In this document: positions 1 to 12,675 of the stretch, in pieces
Numbering within the stretch: position 1 is the stretch's first letter
How the letters are laid out: the number at the start of each line of letters is the position of its first letter
DNA from: Arctopsyche grandis
Lineage: Eukaryota > Arthropoda > Insecta > Trichoptera > Hydropsychidae
NCBI RefSeq assembly: GCF_051622035.1
Contig: NC_135367.1
Location: forward strand, 14,684,501 to 14,748,500
Direction: 5' to 3'
Length of the DNA: 64,000 nt
Notes under the pieces: model-generated
What the model was told of the DNA's origin: nothing
Seen by the model: only the letters and a program-made list of their open reading frames with translations
The model's database searches: none
Translations under genes and position numbers: made by a program

Positions 1-78
1 AGCAGCGCTAAACCAGGGATAGAACCCGTGACCACACAATTACAAGCATTATACGCTAGCCACTTATCTATGCGTTGG
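1..78 (-). repeat. tRNA-derived SINE head (cut by window edge)
   Basis: Read on the minus strand it has an A-box-like TGGCTAGCGTATAATGC and a B-box-like GGGTTCTATCCC, matching the SINE copies at 29205 and 46186. Confidence 0.7.
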
Positions 79-117
79 TTTAAGTGCTATAATATTCTTG
101 AAATTGTTGAAATTTAC

Positions 118-284
118 CTGTCAATTCATCAGCATCGACGTCCCTCAAGACTAGAACTGCAACAGTTTGCAGCGCAGGTAGACCCCAAGTGGCTAGCTGC
201 AAAGAGGGACCTCTTCGTCCACCGGTGGCTCCTGTGGCCCTCCGTACGACGCGAGCTCTCCAAGAACCGACCAAAACCACCCAC
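118..284 (-). CDS. fz4: fz4 coding exon 2 (TM3-TM4 of the Frizzled-4 receptor)
   Basis: This 167-nt exon carries on the Frizzled-4 reading frame from the exon at 48089-49062. It begins after a pyrimidine-rich acceptor (ctctctag) and supplies the last base of a Trp codon begun in exon 1, giving WWVVLVGSW, the end of TM3. Intracellular loop 2 follows, then TM4 (LQLATWGLPALQTVAVLVL) and the Frizzled-4 signature VDADELTG. It ends in phase 1 at the donor CAG|GTAAAT. The Trp-to-ATW spacing is the same as I recall for vertebrate Fz4. The loop itself is Arg/Gly/Thr-rich (RRATGATGGRR) instead of the usual KWGHEAIE-like stretch. The phase fit and the DADELTG motif make the assignment firm. Later exons (TM5-TM7 and the Dishevelled-binding KTxxxW tail) must lie left of the window. 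Confidence 0.9.
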
Positions 285-865
285 CTAGAGAGAAAAACAA
301 ACAAAAATCAGTTAAAAAGCATTGAAATTTCTAAAGTGCTGTTTGGAAGGGGTCTGAAGCGACCATAGGTACTGAACATTATTTATTTACAAGTGTTGTG
401 GACGCGTAAACACACCGAGCGGCATATCCGGTGTCTTTCTCACGACGAGGCCCATTATGGCCGGTAAACAACGACGCGCGCGCACCCGATATTGACTTCC
501 AAAAATAAAAACAACCATCGGTGGATAAACATCAGAAATGCTGCTGCTGTTGTTGGTGATGCTCGCCAAACAAACGCCACCAACGACAGGAAGGCGGCAA
601 ATTCTACTGGGCAAGGATCCAGCACCCAGAAGTTTGATTGCTGCAATCAGTGATCTAGCAAGACTGGTTCAAATCGACAAACAAATCTGTATGAAGGATG
701 CTTTACGGCACAGACAAACAGCAGTCGACGTTATGCATAGCTTTTTTTTTTAATAGTTGAAGCGAATGCAAAATAACTGCCCTTGACCATCTACGATTAG
801 TCGTACGATGTTTCTCTATCTTTACGATCGTGTTAGCAGTTCGGTGACTATTTCGTGTGTTTGAT

Positions 866-1015
866 GGTTCGGTGACTATTTCGCATGTCACTAAAATCTC
901 GATCATGGAATATCTGGCACCCGAAAATTCTACCCACCGAGATTCACCCACGCGAACTGTCCAACTAACGATTATTCGTGGGCTAGATTATCGTGTGCGA
1001 GATTGTCCATTTACC
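866..1015. mobile_element. Mutator-like MITE copy 1
   Basis: Begins GGTTCGGTGACTATT and ends at TTTACC. It is flanked by a perfect 9-bp duplication GTGTTTGAT (857-865 and 1016-1024). The left terminus matches the copies at 54904-55107 and 60258-60445, including CACTAAAATCTCGA. An extra partial terminus lies just left at 839-856. Confidence 0.75.
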
Positions 1016-1261
1016 GTGTTTGATAACGGTAAAATTTTTCGCTCATATTTGCATGACCAAGTGCACCCAGATCGATGCGTTCAGCTTTATTTGGTTGTGT
1101 CTTCGAGGCTTTTTGATTAACGTAACCATGTAAGTAAGCCATGGTATCAAAATCATGTACATACATAGTTCAGAACATGAGACTAAAATCTTCTCTCAAA
1201 TTTTAATATAATATTTTGAGGCAGTTGGAAATCCATATATCTACGATCTATCTGTGATGAC

Positions 1262-1399
1262 CAAAGACCGGCGTTAGTGTTCAAATCAAGCTCCATTAGT
1301 GTTTATATCAAAAGAGCAAAAAATAATAGTTTTTCTATGAAATCGACAAAAGTTAACCCATCTTTTGTGCGAAAAGCCTCCATCGACGGCCTAAGATTA
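1262..1399. mobile_element. short hAT-like MITE inside an RTE relic
   Basis: 138 bp with a perfect 8-bp target duplication GTGATGAC at 1254-1261 and 1400-1407. The right target copy is the part of the RTE frame encoding the VMTYG motif. The interior (TTTTGTGCGAAAAGC) matches 6500-6610. Confidence 0.65.
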
Positions 1400-1770
1400 G
1401 TGATGACGTATGGTTGCGAAACTTGGACTCAGTCCAGTGCACTCAAGGTATGGAATCCTGTATGCTTGGCATAACGAGGAAAAGTACGTGGGTGAGAAGC
1501 ATGACAGAGATGGTTGATACATGGTGAGGTAAATAAATTGAAATTTCAATGGGTGGGTCACGTAGCTACAAAAACGGACGAAAAAAGTGCTCGAATGGTA
1601 CCCAAGAGATCGTAAAAGGGCGCAAGGAAGTCACAGGGAGATGGGTGGATTAAACAGAAAAATGTATGAGATGAGATGGATGAGAGTTTCCATACAGAGA
1701 AGAATGGAAGCCTGTTGGAGAGACCTTTATCCAGTAGTGGTGAATGGCTGTAAACGATATGTATGTATCT
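1400..1770 (+). mobile_element. RTE-like reverse transcriptase relic, 3' part
   Basis: A decayed frame reads MTYGCETWT, then LGITRK, KFQWVGHVA and RWVD, the C-terminal part of an RTE-type reverse transcriptase. Stops and frameshifts interrupt it. Confidence 0.7.
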
Positions 1771-2734
1771 ATCTATGATCACACAATTTTGCAACATGGC
1801 TTGGAAGGACTTGTGCTCGATTGACGATGCGAAACATTTTAAACCAATACGTAACATTGGCTCAAGTATCAAAGCTGTTCTTGGTTTTCATATCGACTAT
1901 TGACGATATGTTGTTTTTGCTTATTTAGGTATATGTATGTACTCTCCGCATTGAAAATATTGAAAATACACGTGAAATTGGGAAAGCAACCCAGCCACGA
2001 TCCCGGCGCCGGATGGGTCTCATTGTAAAACACATTCGACCGGTTGTAATCCGATCCCAGTCTGTCAACTTTATTTTGGTGCAAGTCAAACAAACCTCAC
2101 GACACGTCAAATCAAATAATGTAGAAACCGGGTAGTCGACGCGTTAACAATCTGTAAACACACATGAGCGCAGGACAAACGTATGTCTATGAAGTTTACA
2201 CAAGCTTCGGTGGTACATACGACGTCTTGGTACCGATACTGATTCGTTTCTTTTTTACCACCGTCGGTGTACGCATACAGATCGATTATGGCCGGCTGTC
2301 TGTCTAGACAAAATCGGTTCAGGTTCGATAAGGGTTAACGACAGGGCAGTAGTAGCAGACCAGCCCAAATGTCAATACCGAGAGTGTTATAAATTGTTGC
2401 ATACTCTGTCGAGGAATGCGTGCGTCACTTGTGACAACAATGAATGCTTGTTGAAGGAAATTTAATGCATGCAGACTTTCGAAACCAGTATGAAGTCAAT
2501 TTGAATCGTCCGAGAAGCGTATGTTGGCTTATTGATTGCACAAAAAGTTTGAAATTATGGATACAATCTTTTTTTTTTAGATTATTCAGAATTGAAATGT
2601 ATGCAAAGATGACTATCTGTGTACTGTGACCATATGTGTACTGCCTGTGACTATCTGCACTGTATGTACTACCAATACATTAGAGTATAGTACAAGCATA
2701 TTGAAGTATGTTTTCTATATAAAGGTACATATGT

Positions 2735-3336
2735 ATGTAGATCATAAAATAGTAGAAATAGTCAATAATTATTCATATTTAGGACAAATAATAGACATAT
2801 CTGGTAATAAAGAAGAATAAATAAAGAGACGTATGAAATTCGGATGGAGTGCATTTGGACGAATGAATGAATGAAATTTTTAAATCAAAAATGCCACTTT
2901 GGTGAAGAAAAAGATCTCCGATCAATGTTTTCTGCCAATGATGACGTATGGATGTGAGACTTGCACTTTAAACGCCAAGATGCTACAAAAAGTCCAATGC
3001 AATCAAAGAAGTATGGGAGGCTGTATGCTAGGCATAACGAGGAAATACAGTGGATATATGTAGTTTATATAGTAGTGGATATAGTTTATATTGAAATGGA
3101 AATGGGCGGGTCACGTGGCTAGAAAAATGGACGTAAGGTGGACAAAAGAAGTTCTAGAACGGTACCCGAGGGAATGCAAAAGGGTAAAAGGAAGATGGGT
3201 AGACGAGATTAGGAAAATGTGTGGGGTGAGATGGATGAGCATTGCGCAAAACAGAGATGAGTGGAAGCGTGTTGGAGATGCTTTCATCCAGCAGTGGATG
3301 GTGAATGACTTTAGAAGATGATGATGATGATGATAT
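2735..3336 (+). mobile_element. RTE-like retrotransposon 3' end with (GAT)n tail
   Basis: Frames read VEIVNNYSYLGQIID, MTYGCETCTL, then KWKWAGHVARKMDVRWTKEV and RDEWKRVGDAFIQQWM, the end of an RTE-type reverse transcriptase. It finishes in a GATGATGATGATGATGAT run at about 3318-3335. Short tandem repeats at the 3' end are usual for RTE elements. The 76-codon ORF at 3091-3321 is the best-kept part. Confidence 0.8.
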
Positions 3337-4596
3337 GAAACTTGTAGCAACATGATGAGGTGTTAGATTGGCAATATCTATAATTTTTTTTGAAAAATTG
3401 TTTTTGAATTATTTACATTGTGCTCGTAAAAGAACAATTTAGTCAAAAGGATAACATGGGAGAAATAAAAAATATATACTGCAAGAATGTTGGGACAAAA
3501 AAAGTAGTTTTGAGATTTATAGTAGGTAATCTTACTCTAATTCAGTCAATTCTCATTCTCATTCTGTCAAACAATTAATTACTTCTATTTTTAATAACTC
3601 TGAACTGTCATTTGATGGTAAACAATGACAGTATTTTATAGATCAATGGAATGTTTCAAAGCCCTTTTTACTTTATTAAGTGCTCGGTATATGTAAGTGG
3701 CAGAAATGAAACAATTGGAAGATACATATTTTCCTATAGATATATGTATGTACATATATTGAAATAACGATTAGTTTCAATTTTATATAGAAGATTACAT
3801 ACATATGTATATGTATGTAGGTACCAAAATATGGAAAAAGTCAAGGCAACACAAAGTAATTAAAATAAAAAAATATGGGTCAATTTCACATACATATGTC
3901 CAGTTCAGCAAAAGCAACCGATTTTGGGCCTAATTAAATGCGATATACGTAATTAAAATTTCAAACAAAAAAGTTGACCATCGATGTTAAAACTGAAGGA
4001 AGTCACGAGCGCCACTCAACGTTTTATCGAATACATAATTGGCTTCATTAGCGCTCGCATTCCCACTAATTAAAAAGGTGCCATACAACTGACCGAAGAA
4101 CAAAACGACACATTAAAATTTCGTAGCCAATCTTAATACACACATGAGGCATTTTGAGTGAGATAAGGTCGATTTGTAGCATTTCAACCCAATCAAAATC
4201 GGGTCAGACGAACACTCATGCTGGAAAAGGAAAGTACATCTGATGAACCTTCTTCTGGGGTCACCGGAGATCACTAAACGAGGTATCGATTGTGCGCAAG
4301 ATGGCCGCCGACATTCGTGGGCTGTGGAATGCGATGTAGTACCTCACTTCTAACGAGGTACAACCACGTGTGTGTGTGTATATTGTGGGTAGGTATGTAT
4401 ACAAGTGGACCATAAACAAACAAACAAACAACGAGAGTGAGAGAGAGCTGAGGGCAACACCTCAACAAGGCCTTGGGTCAACGATACCATAACTGGCGAG
4501 TATCCCATCAGTGAAAAAATGTTAACCATTGATCAATGCTGAAAGTTCTGGGTATGAGAGAAGGCTAGTTTTCCTATATTAGCTGGAAATAATTTC

Positions 4597-4665
4597 ATCT
4601 GGAATTAGCTGATTATCACAATCAAATGTATCCACTGCTGGACAAAGCGTCTTCCAATGTGTGTC
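4597..4665 (-). mobile_element. RTE-like 3' fragment
   Basis: The minus strand reads GACGCTTTGTCCAGCAGTGG, the same codons as GDAFIQQW in the copy at 2735-3336. Confidence 0.55.
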
Positions 4666-4669
4666 TGGA

Positions 4670-5050
4670 AGAAATTATTTCTTCCCAAAATTCAATGAGC
4701 CGGAAAATAGGTGTCCCAGAAATTTCATCGCGGGACAACTTCATAACGGTAGCATTTCAACACGGCGACATTTCATCGCATGACCACTTCATCGCGAGGA
4801 CAATTCGCTGACAGATTTCATGCAAATATTTTTTAACAGTAAAAAATTCTAAGAAAATATTCTAATTTATCCTATTTTATTGATAAAAGAAAGTTCGAAA
4901 GTTTTCAATTACTTTTGTTAAAAAAGAGTAAATATGATTCGGAACATTGCTTCAATTATGTGAATAACAGTCAGAGATCTCGATGAAATTATCGTGCAAT
5001 GAAAACCCACCGCGATGAAACGCCTGCGATGAAATGTCCTAGAATTCGGA
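4670..5050. repeat. ATTTCATCGC-rich inverted repeat element
   Basis: The left half has several ATTTCATCGC/GGACAA units (about 4720-4810). The right half has the reverse words GCGATGAAA at about 4980-5030. The pattern is an element with short internal repeats at both ends. Superfamily not identified. Confidence 0.5.
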
Positions 5051-6499
5051 AAACAGCATACCTATAGATTAAAAAAATGAAAACAAATTCATTCCACTAA
5101 CCTTTCTTTCTACATTATATCCTAATCAGGAAAAAAAGTAACCAAAAGACAAATAATCTACTTTTTTTAAAGCTATGTATATGTATATGTATTTTCTTCT
5201 TTAGTACAAAACTAGAGTGAAGACATTTGTCAGAAGATATGACAAGGACGGAAAGGTTCAGGTAATAAATCTAGGTAATATGTATGTTGAAAAATTTATT
5301 TATATTTATTTTTAAAAATATATTTTTTATCAAATTTCATTAACTTCGCTCGTTTCAATTATTATGGCAATTCTGTGGGGATGTGCTTTAATAAAATGAC
5401 GACACCAAAAAATGTATGCAGCGGTGAAGCAATAAATTACAAAATCGAGTATGCCTTTTTCCATGTAATGCTCTAATAATAATAATAATAAAATCGAAAT
5501 ATTAATTTATCCATTATGTTCTTTTTATAGAGTCGTTTATGTACGTAATATTATACCACAATAATTCATTGAATGGTCAATGCAGCGTGAATATAAAATT
5601 TAGATTGATCGTTTTGAAGTATTATAGATAGCTGACTGTGCATATTTAAATGATTTTTTCCTATAGCAATGAACTCTGAAGTTGTAATCTAAAGGAACGA
5701 GTATTTGGGTTACTAACAAATAACTTGTCTGGCATGAATTATACCAGATATAAAAGGAAAAGATTCAAGTCGTAGAAATAAATAGTAAAAAAAACTGATG
5801 AATTTCATTAATTCAGATGAAATATTATGTTATTACATTAATTACTAATTAAAATTATCCACACTGTACAAACAATAGATTGGGGACCATAAAGTAAATA
5901 CGCTTAATAAAATTAGCCACACCGATTTGTCGAAAATACATTAAACACACAAATGTGAGAAAGCAACGTGATTAAAACTGTTGTATCGAACTAATAGCGA
6001 TACATAGTATTGGCGTGTGAGAAAATATTCGAAAACCGGTTAACGACCAACCGAATTTACGGTATTAAAATATTCACTATTTTAATCGTTACTGCCCATA
6101 TTTATTTTTATTAGATTGTAGTATTTTCTTCGCAGATTCGACGAACTAGCATCGCGATTAACTAGATATAATAAAATTTAATACTATACTATTATACACA
6201 CAGTATACCTACCTATGGTGCATCAAAATACACACAGTTAAAATTAACCCGTTAAACATGGCCGCTAAAATTTTTATGAGGTTATTTTCGTGAATATATG
6301 TACATATTACATACGTATACGTAGCATGCGATTTTTCACATACGTTCCTGATATTTAAATTAACTGGATAGTGAAACGTGTGAAAAAAATATGTCATTAT
6401 ACTGGTAACACTTTCTTTATTTGCTGCTTTGCGATTGTCGTTTGTCGGAATTTTGTGGAAAAACATCATAATTACACCATACGGTTTACTTTTGAAAAA

Positions 6500-6619
6500 T
6501 ACAATAGACCATTCCATTAGTGTTCAAAGCAAGAGAGCAAATAAGCATGTTTTTTCTTAGAATTTAACAATAGTGAACCATTTTTTGTGCGAAAAGCAAC
6601 TGCGCTGAGCCTAACTCTG
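6500..6619 (+). repeat. dispersed MITE fragment
   Basis: The word GTTCAAAGCAAGAGAGCAAA and TTTTGTGCGAAAAGC are shared with 1277-1395, 6985-7110, 8275-8390 (reverse) and 12590-12625. Confidence 0.5.
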
Positions 6620-6627
6620 GTCATCAC

Positions 6628-6777
6628 TAAAGCCCGGACCCAGAGGGTGCCGCGTATTGTTCAATTGTTGTAAATGCATTGTTAAGGTTCGCCGAACGTT
6701 TTTTTTTACTCTAGCTTTGTAAATAGAGCTAAACCGCCCCGATTCCTGGAAAAAGCACGGTGTCTATCCACAGTCTA
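6628..6777. mobile_element. short hAT-like MITE with GTCATCAC duplication
   Basis: 150 bp with a perfect 8-bp duplication GTCATCAC at 6620-6627 and 6778-6785. It shares CCCGGACCCAGAGGGTGCCG with the copies at 45338 and 47231. Confidence 0.75.
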
Positions 6778-6785
6778 GTCATCAC

Positions 6786-6929
6786 TAAAGGTCAGGTTTC
6801 CGCCATAAAATAACAATAGACCTCTCGATTGTGCAAGAAAGTTAGAGTGCAAAAAAAAATTCTTAATAAAATTGGACAATGCACAGCGAACAATTAACAA
6901 TGAACGGCACGCTTCCGGTCCGACCTCTA
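6786..6929. mobile_element. short hAT-like MITE abutting the previous one
   Basis: Starts right after the shared GTCATCAC and ends CGACCTCTA before GTCATAGC (6 of 8 match). It contains the same ACAATG-rich interior and ends like the 45338 copy. Confidence 0.5.
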
Positions 6930-7797
6930 GTCATAGCTAGACTTAGGTAAAGGCTCGGTGCAATTTCAGATAACAATATACCGTCCCATTATTGTTCAAA
7001 GCAAGAGCATTATTGCACTGATTTAGTCATCACCAGAGATTGGGGGATAAGTTGCTTTTGCCCACAAAAAATGGTTCATTATTTTCAATTACTATTGCAT
7101 ATATGCAATAGTGAACCATGAATTCTATAGAATTTCAGTATGTTTGTATTTTATGTCTGTATAAACTTTGGGTGACGGAATTTATTCGGTTTGATTTTAT
7201 TTTGACAGATATCGTACTTTATATATGCAATAAGATTATTCAATGCATTCCCAAAGCGATAAATAAGCTGCGGATGCATACGAAAAGCTATAAGATCGAT
7301 TTCGATTTCGTTCAGAGCATCGTTGAATTAATCATCGCGTGTTTGTTAATTAATTTCTCGGGGCTCGTTAAATTACCATTTTTATTGCAAACTTTACACG
7401 GAGACTTGCAAATCAGCATTGCTCGTACATATAATACATACCTACATACGATACTCGCGTAGTAAACGTACGCCCATTCATACACACGAAAAAACAGGAA
7501 ACGCAATTATCGTAATGAAAATTATCTCGGACACTTTCCGGTCGACGCGATTATATTAAATTAAATTTATAATGTAATAAAATAAAATACGAATCACCAG
7601 CGGGTAGGTAGGTGTGTCCACCGTCAACACTCAAGTATTATAAATATGGAGATATAAATAATAATTAAATTAAAAACAATGTGAATTGAGGTTTATCGCA
7701 CCCACACTGACTGGGCAATTTGTAGTTACATACATACACAGTCTGTTATCCGATGGGCTCGTAATTATTTATTTTACTTTTTTTATCATTTGGTGGA

Positions 7798-7811
7798 GGG
7801 GGGGGGGGGGG
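7798..7811 (+). repeat. poly-G tract
   Basis: Fourteen consecutive G in an AT-rich setting. Length may be unstable or a sequencing artefact. Confidence 0.8.
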
Positions 7812-8040
7812 TTATATGTGTGGACGTATGTGTGTGCATTTTTATTTACATTATCTTTGATCGCATTCTCGAGGCACCGAAATTAAAATAATAATTTGAA
7901 TACAAATTTTTAATGTCGGCGAAGCGGCTCGTATGTTAAACGAGAAACGAGACGAAGTCGGAACGCAGCCTCCAGCGCAGGATCTACGTTCAGGGTTTGT
8001 CAATTTTTTAACGAAATTAAATCAATAGCATAAATGGTTT

Positions 8041-8275
8041 GGTAAGTTGAAAAGTTGGTGCTGCAGATGGATGTCGAGAGTCTTTTGAATCGACAAGCAT
8101 TTAAATTGGTTACATAACACAAAGAAGAGACGAGAGTCTGGAGGTCGGTGATGTGGAGGGAAGACGAGGAAGAGGTAAATTTCCGACAAGCTGGATTGAC
8201 CAAATACAGCTCCCCGTGTCCAAATCAAGGGACAAATTGAAGCAGCTTATCATCAGAGGTGGACGTTAGCTCGCA
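8041..8275 (+). mobile_element. LINE reverse transcriptase C-terminal relic (second family)
   Basis: One frame reads VGDVEGRRGRGKFPTSWIDQ, matching EGNRGRGRPPTRWSDQ at 38735-39145 and the typical end of a non-LTR reverse transcriptase. The rest is broken. Confidence 0.65.
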
Positions 8276-8518
8276 CAAAAAATGTCAATGTCTTAGAAAA
8301 ACCATGTTTTTTTTCTCTCTTGCTTTGAACACTGATGGAGCGGTCTATTGTTGGTTGAAAAGCATCGATCCAAGGCCTAAAATTTGCTTATCAGACAGAA
8401 AACGTCATCATAATCACGATCTTCAAAAATGAGACACTACAATTACAAAAGTTGAAAAGTCTGAATATGAATTAATGTATTTATAGAAAGAACTTTCGAT
8501 ACAAACAAGGGACGACTG

Positions 8519-8858
8519 AGCTCGATGGTTCAGTTAATGTTAACCACAGAAAGGTTGACCCTAATTGAAAAGAATTTATTCAAAGTATTTCTGCAGCGCT
8601 GCTGGCCAGACTTGGATATTTGTGACTCCGAGTCAATCGTTTCCTAGCAAAGTTTGCCAATTGATCTGATTTCATTGTCGAAACGGTTCCTCGTCAAATT
8701 GGCAAAACCATCCTATATAGATTTGTCACCACTATTCGTCATTTGAATATTATTTCAAATTTATAAATGTATGAGTTTAATACTACATGTGTGGTTCCGG
8801 TGTAAAACCTATAATGGCATCATTGTAAAATATAAATTAAATAAAAATAAAATAACCA
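8519..8858 (+). repeat. tRNA-derived SINE copy
   Basis: The body words GCTGCTGGCCAGACTTGG and CCAATTGATCTGATTTCATT match the copies at 17355 and 29205. It ends in an AAATAAAATAA-type tail. The tRNA-like head is decayed. Confidence 0.6.
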
Positions 8859-8940
8859 TGTTAAGCAAATACGAGGAATAAATATCAAGTGAAAATTGGC
8901 AAAAAAAACTTTTTGTCATATTATGTACATTAATATTTGC

Positions 8941-9180
8941 CAGGGCCGCGGTCCAGAGCTTTATCCATCCTGAGAGCGATAGTCTCAGAGATGAGGCTCG
9001 CCATTACGTACGGAGCTCAGAGCCAGTTTCACTGCTCGTTACGGAGACTCCTTACCGAGGAGATAATTGCAGATGGAAGAAGATAAATAAATAATTTAGA
9101 ATGATTATAGGGCGCGCGGGCCGTACGAAAAGCCGAACCGCATACCTAAAAGCAGTGCCGACACTACTTCTCAAATAATA
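8941..9180 (+). repeat. GC-richer block, possible LINE fragment
   Basis: The block stands out in base composition. The words RIIGRARRTKSRTAYLK can be read in a broken frame at about 9100-9160, which resembles LINE-derived junk. No firm match. Confidence 0.25.
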
Positions 9181-10052
9181 AAAAAAAATTGATCGAAAAA
9201 CTCTAAAATGCATATATGTATGTATATTGCTAACAAGACATACTATGTACTATTAAAAACTAAGCAATTGCGATGACCGACCTGCCAAGTATGGAGTCAA
9301 CTCATTGAACGAATACCCCCAAGGCTACAAATGCATACTTTATGTGTGTATGAATAGAAAAAAATCCAGATATTTCTCATACGGCTGATCTAAAATTCGA
9401 ATGATTTATCTCCATGCTTTCGGGCTCGTTTGGATCTTATCTTAGAAGAAGAAGTTGGATGATTAACGTCTTTTGACATTTTCACATTAATTAACCATTC
9501 TAAAAGTTTCTCTTTATAGTTCCGAGTACAATGCGGAAACCGCGAATGGTGTTTGACGCCTGTAGCCAAATAGGGTTTATGTTCTCAATATTTCTCAATT
9601 TAGCCATAACATTATGCTGCGTTTACAATAAACCGATGGCTGATAGACGGCTTTGTTGTTGTGCTGTTGACATCAATAAGAAACAAATGGAAGTATGTAC
9701 ATACTAAATCATTCGGTCTTTTTTCGTTTGACGTCAATTCAACATTAGATATTCTCTTCGGTCTTCACACACTACCGATTTTTGGAACGTTTTAACAAGA
9801 AATTCAATTAAGGTTGACTGGGGCATGTTTTTACGGATGAGCGAAAAAAGGTTTCTGGAGATAATTTTATTGTACAAATAAGTGAAAGGTCTTGAAAGGT
9901 AGGTGTTTTAAAAACAATGTTGCGGTGGTACATTGACATTATATACAGATACGTAATTTCCATTAATGGGTTTTATCAATATGGATGCAAAACTTGAATA
10001 TTTAACCTCAAGATATTCATATTACACTCAAATGCACTCAAAAGAAATATGG

Positions 10053-10626
10053 AACGATGTATGTATGTATGCCCTGCATGACGAGGAGAAATAGGCCGAA
10101 AATACACTGAGAGACATGCGACACGTGTTTTTTTTAGATTGTTATGCACGTGTAAAAAATGGCCAGCACGCATAATCTTTCCTGCAGCACCCTATCCCGA
10201 AAATCACCCCCTGGAGTGTTTTCGGTGATATTTTAACCTTGTCCACACCGGGGACCGAATTCAAACAAAAATAGCATGCACATGTAAAGTATTGGGAGGG
10301 CTGCAGCCCAGCAACCCATATAGACGAGCCACCACAGCTTCTCACCCACATATTCCGTTTCCTATAGGCGAAAGCAAACTGAAGGGAACGGCACGGTACG
10401 TCTTCGTGGCTTCCAGCCGAGGATGAGCTTTCCCAGTTCATTGTTAATTTGTACGATCTTATTATTTCGACAAGTTTCTTCTACATGGGAATCACGATTA
10501 TTCAATAGGAAAATGGGTACATGAAATTAGAAGAACTAACAGAGTGAAGCTAGTAATACAATGGAAGCGTGTTGGAGACGCCTTCACCCAGCTGTGGATG
10601 GTGAATGGCTGTAAATGATGATGATG
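10053..10626 (+). mobile_element. composite of RTE 3' fragments and a second repeat
   Basis: 10070-10110 reads like the CMLGITRR region of RTE copies. 10555-10626 reads WKRVGDAFTQLWMVNGCK and ends GATGATGATGAT. Between them, 10180-10240 and 10435-10500 match the repeat pair at 42304 and 43893, in opposite relative orientations. Confidence 0.55.
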
Positions 10627-12503
10627 ATTTCTCGTACGACTTACATTTATGTATGTATGTTTCATGGAAACAAGGATAGGTCCATTGTATGTATGTATAT
10701 CTAGCGAGATTGAGTCACTGTGTGTATGATTGGATAACGTAATCGATCAACGAGAAAAGTATCAGTTTCAATCAAAGATACTAAAAAAAGTAATGATTTA
10801 AATCGAACATAGCCATAGAAGGAGTGAGAGTGAATTTGCGTGCGCCACAGTTTGACAACCACCGCCTTTTACAGGCACACAGTTTTATCTCGCGATCGGA
10901 ATCGATCAAATCATAAGTGGCCGAATTGGTTTCGAAGGTATAAATAAGTACACCAATAACGACTTGAACCTGAGAGGTTCAGCTGTACCCGTCGGGTTAC
11001 AAAACGACCGGTCCGACAAAATCGGGATGATGATGACGACGACAGCGAGCGTCAACCTTTTTCACACATGCCAAACCGACATCGATAAAATATGTACCAA
11101 ATAAATTAAACACAGAACAAAACAAGCTCGCTTGAAGTTTATCACCGAATAAATCCGACAACACGCGACTTTCGAACCGTTCCAATTTATGGTGCAACAT
11201 TTAAAATGTCACCTGTCCACTTCCATATAAGCGGCGATCTGTTATCATAACTCGTTATAAATAAAGTTTGGCGGTAATCTCATTTGCAAATCGAATCGCG
11301 TAAACAAATACGATTTTTTTTTTGCTTCTTCAAAGCGCCCAATCGATTTTGTAATTTATTATTATTTTTTGTTTGGCGTGGTCGTTGATTGCCGGTGTCG
11401 AACGAGATCAACAACAACACCCTGTGTGGCATCTCGGTAAATGGATGATGATGGTACGAAAGGAGACGAGAGGGCATCTAGCCTCTGGCGGATTCATGTT
11501 TGCTCAACGGAGCGGGGTCTTCTCGCAGTGTATAATTATAATGTCGGTGGGGTTGAATTTTGTACGAAAATCGTGCGCAAGAATTCCACATAAAGCCATA
11601 AAATTGAAAATGAGCGTATTATTGATAGATATTTTTTCATTAATTTTGGCTCGATGTACGGTTGCAATTGCGTTGACTGTACGAGTCGATGCCAATAACA
11701 ATAATGATTAGTTCGTACCTGGTATGTGTATCTACCTGGACTGAACACGAACACCTGTAGGAACGCAAACGTACACGTGCACAAAATACATACAAGCATA
11801 TACCTTTATAAGTATACGGCAATCTCAAAAATGGGTGAATAAATTAAATAGAAATTATATTTTAGTTATGAGTGTAACTTAGATTGTTTAATTATACTGA
11901 ATAAAAAAAATCACCACTGAATTCGAATATGAAAATGATTTTGTTGGATTGTTCTCGTTGAGACATGAGCGTTTAAATAAATGGGCAATTTGTACAGATT
12001 TTTGGTTTTTGCAGTCTTTAATTCAAAATCCAGTATTGCTGTACCAAAAGTGAATATTGGAATCAATAGTCAGATGTTTTTATATTGATTGTTATTTTTT
12101 ATTGCTTTGAAATACCTATAATTAATTTTCGATTGAATTTTTAGTCAAAAATATACTTTTTCCGTAATATTGAGCTAATTCCCCTAAATTTTCACGTTAC
12201 TACGTTTATAAGGATTGGTGATTTTATGTAAATTTTTATTTTATCGAAACGTACTAATTCGAGCGTTAAATGATTTTAAATTGAGTAAAAAAAATGTTGT
12301 TTAAAGGCCACATGGATGATGCAAAAGCGAGATGAAGAATGGAGAGCGCATCACTCCATCTCACTCGCTCACGCTCACTTACGAACGATGAGCGATAAAA
12401 CGGAGAGATTTTTATTTGGCGAATTGGCCCTGAATTTCTAATTGACTCTTTTAGAACACATCTGATAAGCAGATTATTTCCATTTGGCGAGCACCCAGCC
12501 AAA

Positions 12504-12675
12504 GCCGAAGACTACTGATGACCAGAGATTGGCGGACAAGTTCCTTTTGCCCACAAAAAATGATTCAATTTTGTCAACCTTTTTTTTGCTCTCTTGCTTT
12601 GTAGGACAATAGTGAACCATTTTTATGGGAACCAATATCGCCAATCTCTGCTGACATTGATGACTAGTCTTCGGC
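12504..12675. mobile_element. palindromic MITE with about 70-bp inverted termini
   Basis: Starts GCCGAAGACTACTGATGA and ends with the reverse complement of GCCGAAGACTAGTCATCA. AGAGATTGGCG occurs in both arms. The centre has TTTGCTCTCTTGCTTTG, shared with 6500 and 8300. A related fragment continues to about 12800. Confidence 0.65.
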
